64,000 nt of DNA from Pseudomonas poae (GTDB taxonomy: Bacteria; Pseudomonadota; Gammaproteobacteria; Pseudomonadales; Pseudomonadaceae): the NCBI GenBank assembly GCA_028869255.1, contig CP110972.1, positions 5,001 to 69,000 on the forward strand, in the 5' to 3' direction. Every line of letters begins with the position of its first letter. The first letter of the stretch is position 1. Below, in pieces: positions 12,025 to 21,909 of this stretch. Position numbers and translations under genes: made by a program. A model generated the notes under the pieces. The model had not been told where the DNA came from and did not search any database. It was given only the letters and a program-made list of their open reading frames with translations.

Positions 12025-12516
12025 TTGTTCTCGACCACGCGTTTTATGTTTATCACCCTGCTGGTGGCCCTGCTGGGTCTCGGCGGTTGCCAGACGGCCC
12101 CACCCAAGGGACTGACCCCGGCGCAGGTCGCGGTCCTCAAGCAACAAGGCTTTGAGTTGACCGACGACGGCTGGGCGTTCGGCCTGTCCGGCAAAGTACT
12201 GTTTGGCAGCGACGTCGAAACCCTCAACCAGCCCAGCACCGACATCGTCCAGCGTATCGGCAAGGCCCTGCTGAGCGTGGGTATCCAACGCGTGCGCGTC
12301 GACGGCCACACCGACGCCTCGGGCAAGGAAACCTACAACCAGCAACTGTCCCTGCGCCGCGCCAAAAGCGTGGCTACGGTGCTGACCACTGTGGGTATGA
12401 AAGAAGAGAATATCCAGCTGCGCGGCCTGGGCAGCAGTCAGCCAGTGGCGTCCAATGACACCGCGGCAGGGCGCACCGAGAATCGGCGAGTGTCGATTGT
12501 GGTGATTGCGGACTGA
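12025..12516 (+). CDS. yfiB: OmpA-family lipoprotein YfiB
   Basis: YfiB is an outer-membrane lipoprotein that sequesters YfiR and so activates YfiN. I place the start at TTG 12025: AGGAG (12012-12016) sits 8 nt upstream, and the next in-frame ATG is at 12046. The 163-aa product has a lipoprotein signal with lipobox LGGC near residue 20 and a C-terminal OmpA peptidoglycan-binding domain (VDGHTDASGKETYNQQLS, then ENRRVSIVV). Length fits P. aeruginosa YfiB. A longer in-frame ORF back to 11962 lies inside yfiN and is not used. Confidence 0.92.
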   Translation: MFSTTRFMFITLLVALLGLGGCQTAPPKGLTPAQVAVLKQQGFELTDDGWAFGLSGKVLFGSDVETLNQPSTDIVQRIGKALLSVGIQRVRVDGHTDASGKETYNQQLSLRRAKSVATVLTTVGMKEENIQLRGLGSSQPVASNDTAAGRTENRRVSIVVIAD

Positions 12517-12553
12517 GGGCTCACCCCATTCCGATTTTGTAAGGCGGTCGGAC

Positions 12554-12578
12554 GTGGGAGCAGGCAGCCAGCTCCCAC
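12554..12578. repeat. Single REP-like palindrome
   Basis: GTGGGAGCAGGC..GCCAGCTCCCAC is a short, solitary version of the REP arms found elsewhere in the window. It lies between the convergent yfiB and the LysR gene, where it could fold in the mRNA 3' ends. The rest of 12517-12662 shows nothing recognisable. Confidence 0.6.
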
Positions 12579-12662
12579 ACCAATTTGTGTTTGAGCTGAA
12601 TGTTGCGTCCGCCGCTTACACTCGTCGCGAGACCGGATCACCGAGCCATCGTTGATGGTGCT

Positions 12663-13611
12663 TTAATCCGCGAATTTTATCTCCCGCGTTTCCCCCATCA
12701 ATAGCCCCTGGTTCTGCTCCGTCACCTCCCTGATGTAATCCCACAACAAGGTAATCCGCTTCAACTTGCGCAGATCCTCCCGGCAATACATCCAGAACTG
12801 CCGCGTAATCGCAATCTGCTCCCCCAGTACCGGCAGCAAACGCGGGTCCTGCGCGGCCAAAAAGCACGGCAATATCGCCATCGACCGCCCCTGCTGCGCC
12901 GCCACGTACTGCGCGATCACGCTGGTGCTGCGCAGGCTGGCGCTGGCGCCGGGCACCACGTTGGCGAGGTAGAGCAGCTCGGAGCTGAACGCCAGGTCAT
13001 CCACATAGCTGATAAAGGGATGCTCGGCCAGATCCGCAGGTTTGCGGATCGGCGGGTGTTGGTCGAGGTATTCCTGGGTCGCGTACAGCTGCAATTTGTA
13101 GTCACACAGTTTGCAGCACACATACGGCCCGTGTTCCGGGCGTTCCAGGGCGATAACAATGTCGGCTTCGCGCTTGGACAGGCTGATGAAGTGGGGCAGG
13201 GGCAGGATGTCGACGGAGATTGCCGGGTAGGTGTCGACAAAGTGGCTGAGCTGCGGCGTAACAAAAAAAACTGCCGAAGCCTTCGGTGCAGCCCATGCGC
13301 ACATGGCCGGACAGCGCCACGCCAGAGCCGGACACCTGCTCGCAGGCCATGTGCAGGGTGCTTTCGATGGACTCCGCGTAGCCCAGTAAACGCTGGCCCT
13401 CGGCGGTGAGCACAAAACCGTTGGTCCGGGATTTTTCGAACAGCAGCGTGCCGAGTGACACTTCCAGAGAGCTGATGCGCCGCGACACGGTGGTGTAGTC
13501 CACCGCCAGGCGCTTGGCGGCCACGCTGGCCTTGCGGGTGCGGGCCACTTCGAGGAAAAACTTCAGGTCGTCCCAATTCAGGGAGCCCAGCGATGTGATG
13601 TTTTTTTGCAT
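12663..13611 (-). pseudogene. LysR-type regulator next to mmsAB, frameshifted
   Basis: A LysR-family DNA-binding regulator transcribed divergently from mmsA, so probably its regulator (inference from position). The N-terminal HTH (LNWDDLKFFLEVARTRKAS, then YTTVSRRISSLE) reads from ATG 13611. The frame breaks after GFGSFF at the A8 run 13263-13270. The effector domain (VTPQLSHFVDTYPAIS and onward to KFAD) continues in another frame to 12663. Seven As would restore a 315-aa protein. P. aeruginosa uses an AraC regulator (mmsR) here instead. A T8/A8 run is a common spot for both miscalls and true slippage. Confidence 0.87.
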
Positions 13612-13742
13612 ATTGGACCGGCTTTTATGTGCGTTCTTATTAGAGATTTGCACATCTATACTCCAAAAACAGTCCGAACGCCTCATTTCCCAAGGCGGTT
13701 TACGCGCCTTGTCTCTGCATAACTATAAGATTTGGAGACCAC

Positions 13743-15260
13743 ATGAACGCTTCTGCCGATATTTCCGTGCAACGGGTCAAGTTGCTGATCAACGGTGAAT
13801 GGGTTGAGTCCCTGACTACCCACTGGCAAGACATCGTCAACCCGGCCACCCAAGAGGTGTTGGCCAAAGTCCCTTTCGCCACCGCCGATGAAGTCAACGC
13901 CGCCATCGACGCCGCCCATCACGCTTTTCAAACCTGGAAGCTCACGCCGATCGGCGCACGCATGCGCATCATGCTCAAGCTGCAAGCGCTGATCCGCGAA
14001 CATTCCAAACGCATCGCCGTAGTCCTCAGCGCCGAGCAGGGTAAGACCATTGCCGATGCCGAGGGCGATATTTTCCGTGGCCTGGAAGTGGTGGAACACG
14101 CGTGCTCCATCGGCACCTTGCAGATGGGTGAATTCGCTGAAAACGTCGCCGGTGGCGTCGACACCTACACCCTGCGCCAGCCCATCGGTGTGTGTGCGGG
14201 GATTACCCCGTTCAACTTCCCGGCGATGATTCCGCTGTGGATGTTCCCGATGGCGATTGCCTGCGGTAACACCTTCGTGCTCAAACCGTCCGAGCAGGAC
14301 CCACTGTCGACCCTGCTGCTGGTGGAGTTGGCACTGGAAGCCGGTGTACCGGCCGGTGTGCTCAACGTGGTGCACGGCGGCAAGGATGTGGTGGATGCGC
14401 TGTGCACCCATAAAGACATCAAGGCGGTGTCCTTCGTCGGCTCGACCGCCGTGGGTACTCACGTGTACGACCTGGCCGGTAAACATGGCAAGCGCGTGCA
14501 GTCGATGATGGGCGCCAAGAACCACGCCGTGGTGCTGCCGGACGCGAACCGTGAACACACCTTGAATGCCCTGGTCGGTGCCGGTTTCGGCGCGGCAGGC
14601 CAGCGTTGCATGGCCACCTCGGTGGTGGTGCTGGTGGGTGCAGCCAAGCAGTGGCTGCCGGATCTGAAAGCGCTGGCGCAAAAACTCAAGGTCAATGCCG
14701 GCAGCGAAGCGGGCACGGATGTCGGCCCGGTGATTTCCAAGCGCGCCAAGGCGCGCATCCTGGAGCTGATCGAAAGCGGCGTGAAAGAAGGCGCCAAGCT
14801 GGAGCTGGATGGCCGAGACATCAAGGTGCCAGGCTTCGAACACGGCAACTTCGTAGGCCCGACTTTGTTCTCGGGCGTGACGACCGATATGCAGATCTAC
14901 ACCCAGGAAATCTTCGGCCCGGTACTGGTGGTGCTGGAAGTGGCGACGCTGGATGAGGCCATCGCGCTGGTCAACGCCAACCCGTTCGGCAACGGCACCG
15001 GCCTGTTCACCCAAAGCGGTGCGGCGGCGCGTAAGTTCCAGAGCGAAATCGATGTAGGCCAGGTCGGCATCAACATCCCGATCCCGGTGCCGGTGCCGTT
15101 TTTCAGCTTCACCGGTTCGCGTGGTTCCAAGCTCGGCGACCTCGGCCCCTATGGCAAGCAAGTGGTGCAGTTCTACACCCAGACCAAAACCGTTACCAGC
15201 CGCTGGTTTGACGACGACACGGTCAACGATGGCGTCAACACCACCATCAACCTGCGCTGA
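13743..15260 (+). CDS. mmsA: CoA-acylating methylmalonate-semialdehyde dehydrogenase
   Basis: Oxidises methylmalonate semialdehyde to propionyl-CoA (and malonate semialdehyde to acetyl-CoA) in valine and inositol catabolism. The 505-aa aldehyde dehydrogenase has [16 protein letters not shown] near 155-170, the nucleotide-binding FVGSTAVG segment, and the catalytic cysteine C289 in [15 protein letters not shown] site precedes ATG 13743. It forms an operon with mmsB 15 nt downstream and is divergent from the LysR gene. Confidence 0.97.
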   Translation: MNASADISVQRVKLLINGEWVESLTTHWQDIVNPATQEVLAKVPFATADEVNAAIDAAHHAFQTWKLTPIGARMRIMLKLQALIREHSKRIAVVLSAEQGKTIADAEGDIFRGLEVVEHACSIGTLQMGEFAENVAGGVDTYTLRQPIGVCAGITPFNFPAMIPLWMFPMAIACGNTFVLKPSEQDPLSTLLLVELALEAGVPAGVLNVVHGGKDVVDALCTHKDIKAVSFVGSTAVGTHVYDLAGKHGKRVQSMMGAKNHAVVLPDANREHTLNALVGAGFGAAGQRCMATSVVVLVGAAKQWLPDLKALAQKLKVNAGSEAGTDVGPVISKRAKARILELIESGVKEGAKLELDGRDIKVPGFEHGNFVGPTLFSGVTTDMQIYTQEIFGPVLVVLEVATLDEAIALVNANPFGNGTGLFTQSGAAARKFQSEIDVGQVGINIPIPVPVPFFSFTGSRGSKLGDLGPYGKQVVQFYTQTKTVTSRWFDDDTVNDGVNTTINLR

Positions 15261-15275
15261 TTTGGGGAGACGATC

Positions 15276-16163
15276 ATGAAGATTGCATTTATCGGCTTGG
15301 GCAACATGGGCGCGCCCATGGCCCGCAACCTGCTTTTGGCAGGGAATAAGTTGAATGTGTTCGACGTTAATCCAGGCGTGTTCAAGGAGTTCGCAGAACT
15401 GGGCGCCACCGTCACAGGCTCACCGCGTGAAGCTGCACAAGGCGCCGAGCTGGTAATTACCATGCTGCCCGCCGCCGCCCATGTGCGCAGCGTTTGGCTG
15501 AATGAAGACGGTGTGCTCGCCGGGATTGGTGAAGGCGTGCCGGCCGTGGATTGCAGCACCATCGACCCGCAAACCATCCGCGACGTTGCCGCTGCGGCGG
15601 CCAAGCAAGGTGTGGTGATAGCTGATGCTCCAGTTTCTGGCGGCACCGGCGGTGCTAGCGCAGGGACGTTGACTTTCATGGTCGGCGCCACCCCGGAACT
15701 GTACGCCACCCTGCAACCGGTGCTGGCGCAGATGGGTCGCAATATCGTGCATTGCGGTGACGTGGGCACCGGCCAGATTGCCAAGATCTGCAACAACCTG
15801 TTGCTGGGGATCAGTATGGTCGGCGTCAGCGAGGCCATGGCCCTGGGCGATGCACTGGGCATCGACACGCAAGTGCTGGCCGGCATCATCAACAGCTCCA
15901 CCGGGCGCTGCTGGAGTTCGGACACCTACAACCCGTGGCCGGGCGTGGTTGAAACTGCGCCGTCATCGCGTGGTTATACCGGTGGGTTCGGCGCCGACCT
16001 GATGCTCAAGGACCTGGGCCTGGCCACCGAAGCCGCGCGCCAGGCCAAGCAGCCGGTGATTCTTGGCGCTGTGGCCCAGCAGTTGTATCAATCGATGAGT
16101 CAGCGTGGGGAAGGCGGCAAGGACTTCTCGGCGATCATCAACAGCTACCGCAAGCCCAAGTAG
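15276..16163 (+). CDS. mmsB: 3-hydroxyisobutyrate dehydrogenase
   Basis: NAD-dependent oxidation of 3-hydroxyisobutyrate to methylmalonate semialdehyde, the step before MmsA. The 295-aa protein has the N-terminal Rossmann motif GLGNMGAPMARNL (residues 7-19), the substrate-binding DAPVSGGTGGASAGTL segment near 120, and the catalytic-lysine helix GQIAKICNN near 170. A GGGGAGA ribosome site lies upstream. It stops with TAG, showing that amber is an ordinary stop codon in this genome. Confidence 0.97.
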   Translation: MKIAFIGLGNMGAPMARNLLLAGNKLNVFDVNPGVFKEFAELGATVTGSPREAAQGAELVITMLPAAAHVRSVWLNEDGVLAGIGEGVPAVDCSTIDPQTIRDVAAAAAKQGVVIADAPVSGGTGGASAGTLTFMVGATPELYATLQPVLAQMGRNIVHCGDVGTGQIAKICNNLLLGISMVGVSEAMALGDALGIDTQVLAGIINSSTGRCWSSDTYNPWPGVVETAPSSRGYTGGFGADLMLKDLGLATEAARQAKQPVILGAVAQQLYQSMSQRGEGGKDFSAIINSYRKPK

Positions 16164-16186
16164 TGCTGCGACCAGTTTAACGGTGG

Positions 16187-16351
16187 CGAGCGGGCTTGCC
16201 CGCGTTGGGCTGCGAAGCAGCCCCAGTACCGTCACCGAGTTTTTCCAGTTAAAAAGCAGTAACTGGACCGGGGGCTGCTACGCAGCCCAACGCGGGCAAG
16301 CCCGCTCGCCACAACAAGCCCGCTCGCCACAACAAGCCAGTTCGCCACAAG
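16187..16351. repeat. REP doublet with three 18-bp tandem units
   Basis: Two large inverted arms (GGCGAGCGGGCTTGCCCGCG ... and its complement) enclose a GGGCTGC/GCAGCCC inner stem. The right arm is extended by three head-to-tail 18-bp units at 16297, 16315 and 16333, the third with two mismatches. It occupies the gap between the convergent mmsB and cupin genes. Confidence 0.85.
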
Positions 16352-16375
16352 AAAGCGGTTGGCTGTAGGAGTGGC

Positions 16376-16720
16376 TCAGGCAAACACAAAATACTTACGC
16401 ACCGTCTCGACCACTTCCCACGTCCCCTTCATCCCCGGTTCCACCACGAAGATATCCCCAGCCCGCAGGTGGATCGGCTCCATGCCTTCCGGGGTGATCA
16501 CGCAGTAGCCTTCCTGGAAATGGCAGTATTCCCACTTCACGTATTCCACGTACCACTTGCCCGGGGTGCAGATCCAGGTGCCCATGATCTTGCTGCCGTC
16601 TTCGCTGGTGTAGGCGTTGAGGTTGACGGTGTGCGGGTCGCCTTCGAGTTTTTGCCATTTGCAGGCATCCAGGACGGGCAGCGGGTGGGTGTCGCGCAGT
16701 ACGGTGATGGGCTTGGACAT
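16376..16720 (-). CDS. Cupin-domain protein
   Basis: A 114-aa single-domain cupin of the cupin_3 (DUF861, EutQ/RmlC-like) type. The middle carries VEYVKWEYCHFQEGYCVITPE and the C-terminal part LRAGDIFVVEPGMKGTWEV, the usual short barrel with an aromatic-rich second half. Such proteins bind small ligands or metals; no substrate can be assigned. It lies between mmsB and kynB on the opposite strand, so it is not obviously part of either operon. Confidence 0.85.
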   Translation of the reverse strand: MSKPITVLRDTHPLPVLDACKWQKLEGDPHTVNLNAYTSEDGSKIMGTWICTPGKWYVEYVKWEYCHFQEGYCVITPEGMEPIHLRAGDIFVVEPGMKGTWEVVETVRKYFVFA

Positions 16721-16848
16721 GATGACTCCGAGGCAGGGGATCGAGAGTCGAACCCTATAGGGTCGGTGGGCGGGTCAGTGGTCTGAACTCGACATCGGGA
16801 TGCCCAGAAGCGCAGGCATACGGTGATTCAGCAGGCACCACAAAACCC

Positions 16849-16940
16849 TGTGGGAGCCGGGCTTGCCCGCGATGGCGACGGCGCAGGTTGCCTCTCATTA
16901 CCTGACACGACGCCATCGCGGGCAAGCCCGGCTCCCACAG
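16849..16940. repeat. REP doublet (GTGGGAGCCGGGCTTGCCCGCGAT arms)
   Basis: Two inverted copies of the REP arm, about 24 nt each, around a variable centre. The gap from 16721 to 17067 otherwise holds only the promoter and leader region of kynB (16941-17067), where I see no clear operator. Confidence 0.85.
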
Positions 16941-17067
16941 ATATATGCGTTAATCCGCCATTTATTCGCAGTAAGTGCGAAAGATTTCCCGTATGGCGCA
17001 GGAATTCGCAAGAAAATTCGCAGCGGGCCCTCGTATCATTCACCCCAGAACGAGTGAGAGCCTTGAA

Positions 17068-17718
17068 ATGAACCCAATAAAAACGTGGTGGGATATCAGC
17101 CCGCCCTTGAGCACGGCGACCCCTACCTGGCCGGGCGATACGCCGTTCCAGGAAGAGCGCGTGTGGCAGTTCGGCCCGGAGTGCCCGGTGAATGTCGGGC
17201 GCATTACTTTGTCGCCGCACACCGGCGCCCATGTGGATGCGCCGCTGCATTACAGCGCGGACGGCGCGCCGATTGGCGAAGTGTCGCTGGAGGTGTACAT
17301 GGGCCCATGCCGCGTGCTGCATTGCCTGGGCAGCGGCGCGCTGGTGCAGCCGCATCAACTGCAAGGGCGTGTGGATAACCTGCCGGAGCGCGTGCTGCTG
17401 CGTACTTATCCACAAGCGCCGCTGACAGAGTGGGATTCGAACTTCACCGCCGTTGCGCCGCAAACCATCGAGTTGCTCGCCAGCCTGGGGGTGCGCCTGA
17501 TCGGTATCGATACGCCGTCGCTGGACCCGCAACAGTCCAAGACCATGGATTCCCACAACGCCGTAGCCCGCCATGGCATGGCGATTCTCGAAGGCATCGT
17601 GCTCGATGACGTACCGGAGGGCGACTATGAATTGATCGCGCTGCCGCTGCGCTTTGCCAACCTGGACGCCAGCCCGGTCCGCGCCATTCTCCGCCCGCTC
17701 AAGGAGCCCACGCGATGA
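17068..17718 (+). CDS. kynB: Kynurenine formamidase
   Basis: Hydrolyses N-formylkynurenine to kynurenine and formate, the second step of tryptophan breakdown. The 216-aa cyclase-family protein has the metal-binding motif [12 protein letters not shown] near residues 51-62 and a C-terminal DSHNAVARH segment. I chose ATG 17068 (GAGAG upstream, WWDISPPL following, as in known KynB) rather than the in-frame ATG 16975, which adds an unrelated tail. Overlaps kynA by 4 nt. Confidence 0.96.
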   Translation: MNPIKTWWDISPPLSTATPTWPGDTPFQEERVWQFGPECPVNVGRITLSPHTGAHVDAPLHYSADGAPIGEVSLEVYMGPCRVLHCLGSGALVQPHQLQGRVDNLPERVLLRTYPQAPLTEWDSNFTAVAPQTIELLASLGVRLIGIDTPSLDPQQSKTMDSHNAVARHGMAILEGIVLDDVPEGDYELIALPLRFANLDASPVRAILRPLKEPTR

Positions 17719-18572
17719 GCCAGTGTCCTTTTTCTCCCGATTATCAGCCGCCCGAAGAATGGCATAACGCCGAACTGAATTTTTCCGAGTCCATGAGCTA
17801 TGGCGATTACCTGGACCTGGGCAAAGTCCTCAGCGCCCAGCACCCGCTGTCGCCGGACCACAACGAAATGCTCTTCATCATCCAGCACCAGACCTCCGAG
17901 CTGTGGATGAAACTGATGCTCCACGAACTCAAGGCCGCCCGCGAGCACGTGCGCCTGGGTGAGTTGCCGCCGGCGTTCAAGATGCTGGCGCGGGTGTCGC
18001 GGATCTTTGATCAACTGGTGCACGCCTGGGCGGTGCTGGCGACCATGACGCCGTCCGAGTACAAGGCGATTCGCCCGTTCCTGGGGCAGTCGTCGGGGTT
18101 CCAGTCGTTTCAGTACCGTGAGATCGAATTTATCCTCGGCAACAAAAGCGCGGCGCTGTTGCGCCCGCACGCCCATCGCCCGGAGTTGTTGAACGAGTTG
18201 AAAGTGGCGATTGCCACGCCGTCGCTGTATGACGAGGCGGTCAACCTGATGGCGAAGGCGGGGTTGGCGATTGATCCGCAACGCGCTCAGCGCGATTCCA
18301 CGGCGGCGACGGTTCACGATGAATCGGTGGAGGCGGCGTGGCGTGAGGTGTATCGCGACCCGAGCCGCTATTGGGATTTGTATCAGTTGGCCGAGAAGTT
18401 TATCGACCTGGAGGATTCGTTCCGCCAGTGGCGCTTCCGGCATGTGACCACGGTGGAGCGGATTATCGGCTTCCAGCCGGGTACGGGCGGGACGGAAGGC
18501 GTGGGGTATTTGCGCAAGATGCTCGACACCGTGCTGTTCCCCGAGCTGTGGCGAGTACGCTCCACGCTCTAA
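17715..18572 (+). CDS. kynA: Tryptophan 2,3-dioxygenase
   Basis: Heme enzyme that opens the indole ring of L-tryptophan to N-formylkynurenine. The 285-aa product carries the family signature [18 protein letters not shown], with H58 in the substrate pocket, and the C-terminal ETGEG-like [11 protein letters not shown] segment. ATG overlaps the kynB stop, so the two steps are co-translated. A Rho-independent terminator follows directly. Confidence 0.97.
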   Translation: MSQCPFSPDYQPPEEWHNAELNFSESMSYGDYLDLGKVLSAQHPLSPDHNEMLFIIQHQTSELWMKLMLHELKAAREHVRLGELPPAFKMLARVSRIFDQLVHAWAVLATMTPSEYKAIRPFLGQSSGFQSFQYREIEFILGNKSAALLRPHAHRPELLNELKVAIATPSLYDEAVNLMAKAGLAIDPQRAQRDSTAATVHDESVEAAWREVYRDPSRYWDLYQLAEKFIDLEDSFRQWRFRHVTTVERIIGFQPGTGGTEGVGYLRKMLDTVLFPELWRVRSTL

Positions 18573-18575
18573 ACA

Positions 18576-18605
18576 AAAGCCCCGGTAATCCGGGGCTTTC
18601 TGTTT
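18576..18605 (+). terminator. kynBA terminator
   Basis: AAAGCCCCGG / CCGGGGCTTT stem with a short TAAT loop and a T-rich tail, starting 4 nt after the kynA stop codon. Confidence 0.9.
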
Positions 18606-18620
18606 TGGAATGCAATTCAA

Positions 18621-18712
18621 TGTGGGAGCTGGCTTGCCTGCGATAGCGGTGTGTCAGTTAACACCTCCAGTGACTGACACACCGCCATCGCGGGCAAGCC
18701 CGGCTCCCACAG
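18621..18712. repeat. REP doublet with two different arm types
   Basis: The left arm is of the TGTGGGAGCTGGCTTGCCTGCGAT type, while the right arm is the complement of the GCCGGGCTTGCCCGCGAT type. The two halves therefore belong to different REP subfamilies. It sits between the convergent kynA and the permease gene. Confidence 0.82.
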
Positions 18713-18715
18713 GTA

Positions 18716-20119
18716 TCACTGTGCGTTCACTACCGCATTGCTGTTGCGCACCCGCATCCGGTAAGCGATATAGATAATCCCCACCCAAACCGGCATCGCA
18801 TACACCGACTCGCGAATACCCGGGATCGCCAGCATCACGCTGATGATCATCAGCATGAACGCCAGGCACAGGTAGTTGCTGAACGGGAACCAGAAGGTCT
18901 TGAACGACGGCGTCACACCTTGCTCGCCCATGGCCTTGCGGAACTTGATATGGGTGATGCTGATCAGCGCCCAGTTGATCATCAGCGAGGCAACCACCAG
19001 CGCGAACAGCAGCTCCAGGGCACTTTGCGGCGCCACGTAGTTGACCACCACGCACAGCATGGTCACCAGTGCCGAAATCGCCAGCGCGCGCAGCGGTACG
19101 CCTTGCTTGTTGAGCTTCATCAGCGCCTTGGGCGCATCGCCTTGCTCGGCCAGGCCAAACAGCATGCGACTGTTGCAGTACACGCCGCTGTTGTACACCG
19201 ACAGCGCCGCGGTCAGCACCACGAAGTTAAGGATGTGCGCGGCGGTGTCGTTGCCGATCAGCGAGAAGATCTGCACAAACGGGCTACCACTGTAGGCATC
19301 GCCTGACGCGCCGAGGGTTTGCAGCAGTTGGTCCCACGGGTACAGCGACAGCAGCACGGTCAGGGCGCCGACGTAGAAAATCAGGATCCGGTACACCACC
19401 TGGTTGATCGCTTTGGGGATCACTTTGCGTGGCTCGCTGGCCTCGGCGGCGGTGATGCCCACCAGCTCCAGGCCACCGAACGAGAACATGATGAAGGCCA
19501 TGGACATCAACAGCCCCATGCCGCCATTCGGGAAGAACCCGCCGTGGCTCCACAGGTTGCTGACCGAGGCTTGCGGGCCGCCAGTACCGCTGAACAACAG
19601 GTAGCAGCCGAGTACGATCATGCCGACAATCGCCACCACCTTGATGATCGCGAACCAAAACTCGGCTTCACCGAAGAACTTCACGTTAAGGGTGTTGATC
19701 AGGTTTACCGCAACGAAGAACACCAGCGCGCTGACCCACGTGGGGATCTGCGGCCACCAGAACTGGATGTATTTGCCCACGGCCGTCAGTTCGGCCATGC
19801 CCACCAGCACATAGAGCACCCAGTAGTTCCAGCCCGCCAAAAAGCCCGCGTAGCCGCCCCAGTACTTGTGTGCGAAGTGGCTGAAGGAGCCGGCCACCGG
19901 CTCTTCGACGATCATCTCGCCGAGCTGGCGCATGATCAGGAACGCGATAAACCCGGCAATCGCGTAGCCGAGGATCATCGACGGGCCCGCGGACTTGAGC
20001 ACCCCGGCCGAGCCGAGGAACAACCCCGTGCCGATCGCCCCTCCCAAGGCGATCAGCTGAATATGCCGGTTCTTCAGGCCACGTTTGAGGCCCACCGGGT
20101 TAACCATGTCATCCGCCAT
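18716..20119 (-). CDS. Aromatic amino acid permease (AroP-like, APC family)
   Basis: A 12-helix amino acid:proton symporter of the AroP/CycA subfamily. It begins with the family hallmark LKRGLKNRHIQLIALGGAIGTGLFLGSA, followed by PVAGSFSHFAHKYWGG and a helix with SFGGLELVGITAAEASEPRKVIP. I set the start at ATG 20119 because AAGGGA lies 6-7 nt upstream of it; ATG 20125 sits almost on that site. Located between kynBA and antCBA, so tryptophan or another aromatic amino acid is the probable cargo (inference). Length 467 aa is normal. Confidence 0.9.
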   Translation of the reverse strand: MADDMVNPVGLKRGLKNRHIQLIALGGAIGTGLFLGSAGVLKSAGPSMILGYAIAGFIAFLIMRQLGEMIVEEPVAGSFSHFAHKYWGGYAGFLAGWNYWVLYVLVGMAELTAVGKYIQFWWPQIPTWVSALVFFVAVNLINTLNVKFFGEAEFWFAIIKVVAIVGMIVLGCYLLFSGTGGPQASVSNLWSHGGFFPNGGMGLLMSMAFIMFSFGGLELVGITAAEASEPRKVIPKAINQVVYRILIFYVGALTVLLSLYPWDQLLQTLGASGDAYSGSPFVQIFSLIGNDTAAHILNFVVLTAALSVYNSGVYCNSRMLFGLAEQGDAPKALMKLNKQGVPLRALAISALVTMLCVVVNYVAPQSALELLFALVVASLMINWALISITHIKFRKAMGEQGVTPSFKTFWFPFSNYLCLAFMLMIISVMLAIPGIRESVYAMPVWVGIIYIAYRMRVRNSNAVVNAQ

Positions 20120-20193
20120 TAACATTCCCTTCTACTTTTGTATTTCTCAGGGTTGATTGCACGCCGCACCCGCCCCCCAGAACTGCTGAGGGG

Positions 20194-21200
20194 TCAGATA
20201 TTACTCTGCGTAAACTTTTCGTAATACAGCTGAACGCCATCAAGTGCCTGATCCGCCAGCCATTGCTGGATGGATTCGACCATTGGAGGGGGCCGCACAC
20301 GTACATATCCGCCGATTGGTCGCGCAATTCGGCCAAGTCGAAATGCTCGGTGAGGTAGCCGCGCTTGCCGGGCCAGTCGGGTGATGGGTTGCTCAGCACT
20401 TCGGTGTAACGAAAACCCGGGATTTTGGCAGCGTATTGGGTGATGCGCGCCGCCTCGCATAAATCTTCGGCGCCGCGCACGCCGTAGTACAGGTGCACAG
20501 GTTGGTCGCAGCCGTTGGCGGCCAGTTCATCGAGCATCCCCAGCAAGGCCGACAAGCCGGTGCCGCCGGCCACCAGCACCAGCGGCTGGGTGACATGGCG
20601 CAGATAGAACGCACCCAAGGGCGCCTCCATCAGCACTTCATCACCGACCTGGCAACGCTCGCGCAGGTAGTTGCTCATCACCCCGTCGGGCAGCAGGCGC
20701 ACCAGAAACTGCACTTGATTGCCCGGCCGATTGGCGAAGGAGTACGCGCGCCAGCTGTCGGTGCCGGGCACCGCCAGGCGGGCGTACTGGCCGGGCAGAA
20801 AATCCAGCGGCGCCGCCAACTGCACCTGCACAATCGCGGTGCTGGTCGACACTTGCCGCACCTCGCTTACCGTGCCGCGCACTTGCACCGGGCCCGGCGC
20901 ATTGCACAGGCTGGAATCAAAATCGAAGTAGAACGCCGCATCGGATTTGACCCGGGTCTGGCAACTGAGCATTTTGCGCTGTTGCAGGTCGAGGCTGGAG
21001 AGGGCTTCCTCATCCACATAATCCTGGGTGTAATCGCCGGACTCGCAGCGGCCCTGGCAGGTGCCGCACACCCCTTCGCGGCAATCCAGAGGGATCTTGA
21101 TGCCGTTGCGCAGGGCCGCGTCCAGCAGGATTTCATTGGCGCCCACCGGGAAAAACAGAGTCTTGCCGTCGGCAAAACTGAAGGCCACTTTGTGATTCAT
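20194..21200 (-). pseudogene. antC: Anthranilate 1,2-dioxygenase reductase AntC, frameshifted
   Basis: NADH:ferredoxin reductase component that feeds electrons to AntAB. It has an N-terminal plant-type 2Fe-2S domain (CREGVCGTCQGRC and LSCQTRV), an FAD domain (RAYSFANRPG) and an NAD domain (LVLVAGGTGLSALLGML). The frame breaks in the last 40 codons at MYVCGP: the genuine ending PPMVESIQQWLADQ ... TQSNI lies in another frame ending at 20194. One C is missing from the run read as G5 at 20288-20292 on the plus strand. Restored length is 335 aa. As written, the NAD-domain C-terminus is replaced by unrelated sequence, which would probably cripple the enzyme. Confidence 0.93.
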
Positions 21201-21221
21201 TTTTTGTACTCCACCTATTTT

Positions 21222-21410
21222 CTGTGGCAAACCTGCTTCTTGTGGCGAGCGGGCTTGCCCGCGTTGGGCTGCGAAGCAGCCCCAATAAAGCCAGCGCAGT
21301 TGTTCAGTTAAAACGCGGTGCCAGAGCCGGGGGCCGCTTCGCGCCCCAACGCGGGCAAGCCCGCTCGCCACAGAAAGCCTGCTTGCCACAAAGAGCCGGG
21401 TTGCCACGCG
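21222..21410. repeat. REP doublet with degenerate tandem half-units
   Basis: Inverted arms GTGGCGAGCGGGCTTGCCCGCG and complement, with inner GGGCTGC/GCGCCCC stem, separate antC from antB. As at 16187-16351, decayed copies of the GCCTGCTTGCCACA half-unit are repeated at the edges. Its position inside the antABC operon means the transcript would contain a large hairpin between antB and antC. Confidence 0.82.
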
Positions 21411-21417
21411 GGCGCGT

Positions 21418-21909
21418 TTAGAGGTGATAGAAATCCAGCACCGAGTTGATGGTGTCGTTGAGCAGCAAGGCGTGCTTGCGCGTGATCAGCCAGCTGTCGC
21501 CGTGGGGTTTCAGGCGGTAAGTGGCAGGCCCGTAGAACTGCTCCGAAGTGGCCAGGCGATAGAACAGCGTGTGCCAGTTCAACTTCACCTCCAGCGTGCC
21601 ATCCGCCTGTTCGGCGATGCGCACGTTGTTGATCAGGTGCAAGGTGCGCGGCATCGGTGTGGCCGACGCCGCCTTGCCGGTGCGCAGGCGGAACACGCGG
21701 TCTTCCAGGCCGGAGCGGTTGGCGTAGTAGATCAGCGACATCTCGCGTTTGGGGTCGCGGGTGTAGACGTGCTCGGAGTCCCATTGCGGCAGGTGAAATT
21801 CGCTTTGCGGGTCGAACAGCTGCACGTAAGCGTCCCAGTCCTGGGCGTCGCACAGCTCGGATTTACGGTAGAAGAACTGCTCGATCCGATACTGCAGCTG
21901 GGCATTCAT
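21418..21909 (-). CDS. antB: Anthranilate 1,2-dioxygenase small (beta) subunit
   Basis: Structural beta subunit of the ring-hydroxylating dioxygenase, NTF2-like fold of the aromatic-ring-dioxygenase beta family (YRKSELCDAQDWDAYVQLFD near the N-terminus, WHTLFYRLATSEQFYGPATY in the middle). 163 aa from ATG 21909, which shares one base with the antA stop (TGATG), so translation is coupled. A GTG one codon upstream is possible but unnecessary. Confidence 0.95.
   Translation of the reverse strand: MNAQLQYRIEQFFYRKSELCDAQDWDAYVQLFDPQSEFHLPQWDSEHVYTRDPKREMSLIYYANRSGLEDRVFRLRTGKAASATPMPRTLHLINNVRIAEQADGTLEVKLNWHTLFYRLATSEQFYGPATYRLKPHGDSWLITRKHALLLNDTINSVLDFYHL

Noticed and set aside
13683..15161. 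492-codon minus-strand frame opposite mmsA
   Set aside because: Antisense shadow with His/Gln/Arg-rich composition; mmsA is complete on the plus strand.
16187..16351. CRISPR array (regular short repeats)
   Set aside because: The units are head-to-tail without unique spacers and derive from a REP arm; no cas genes nearby.
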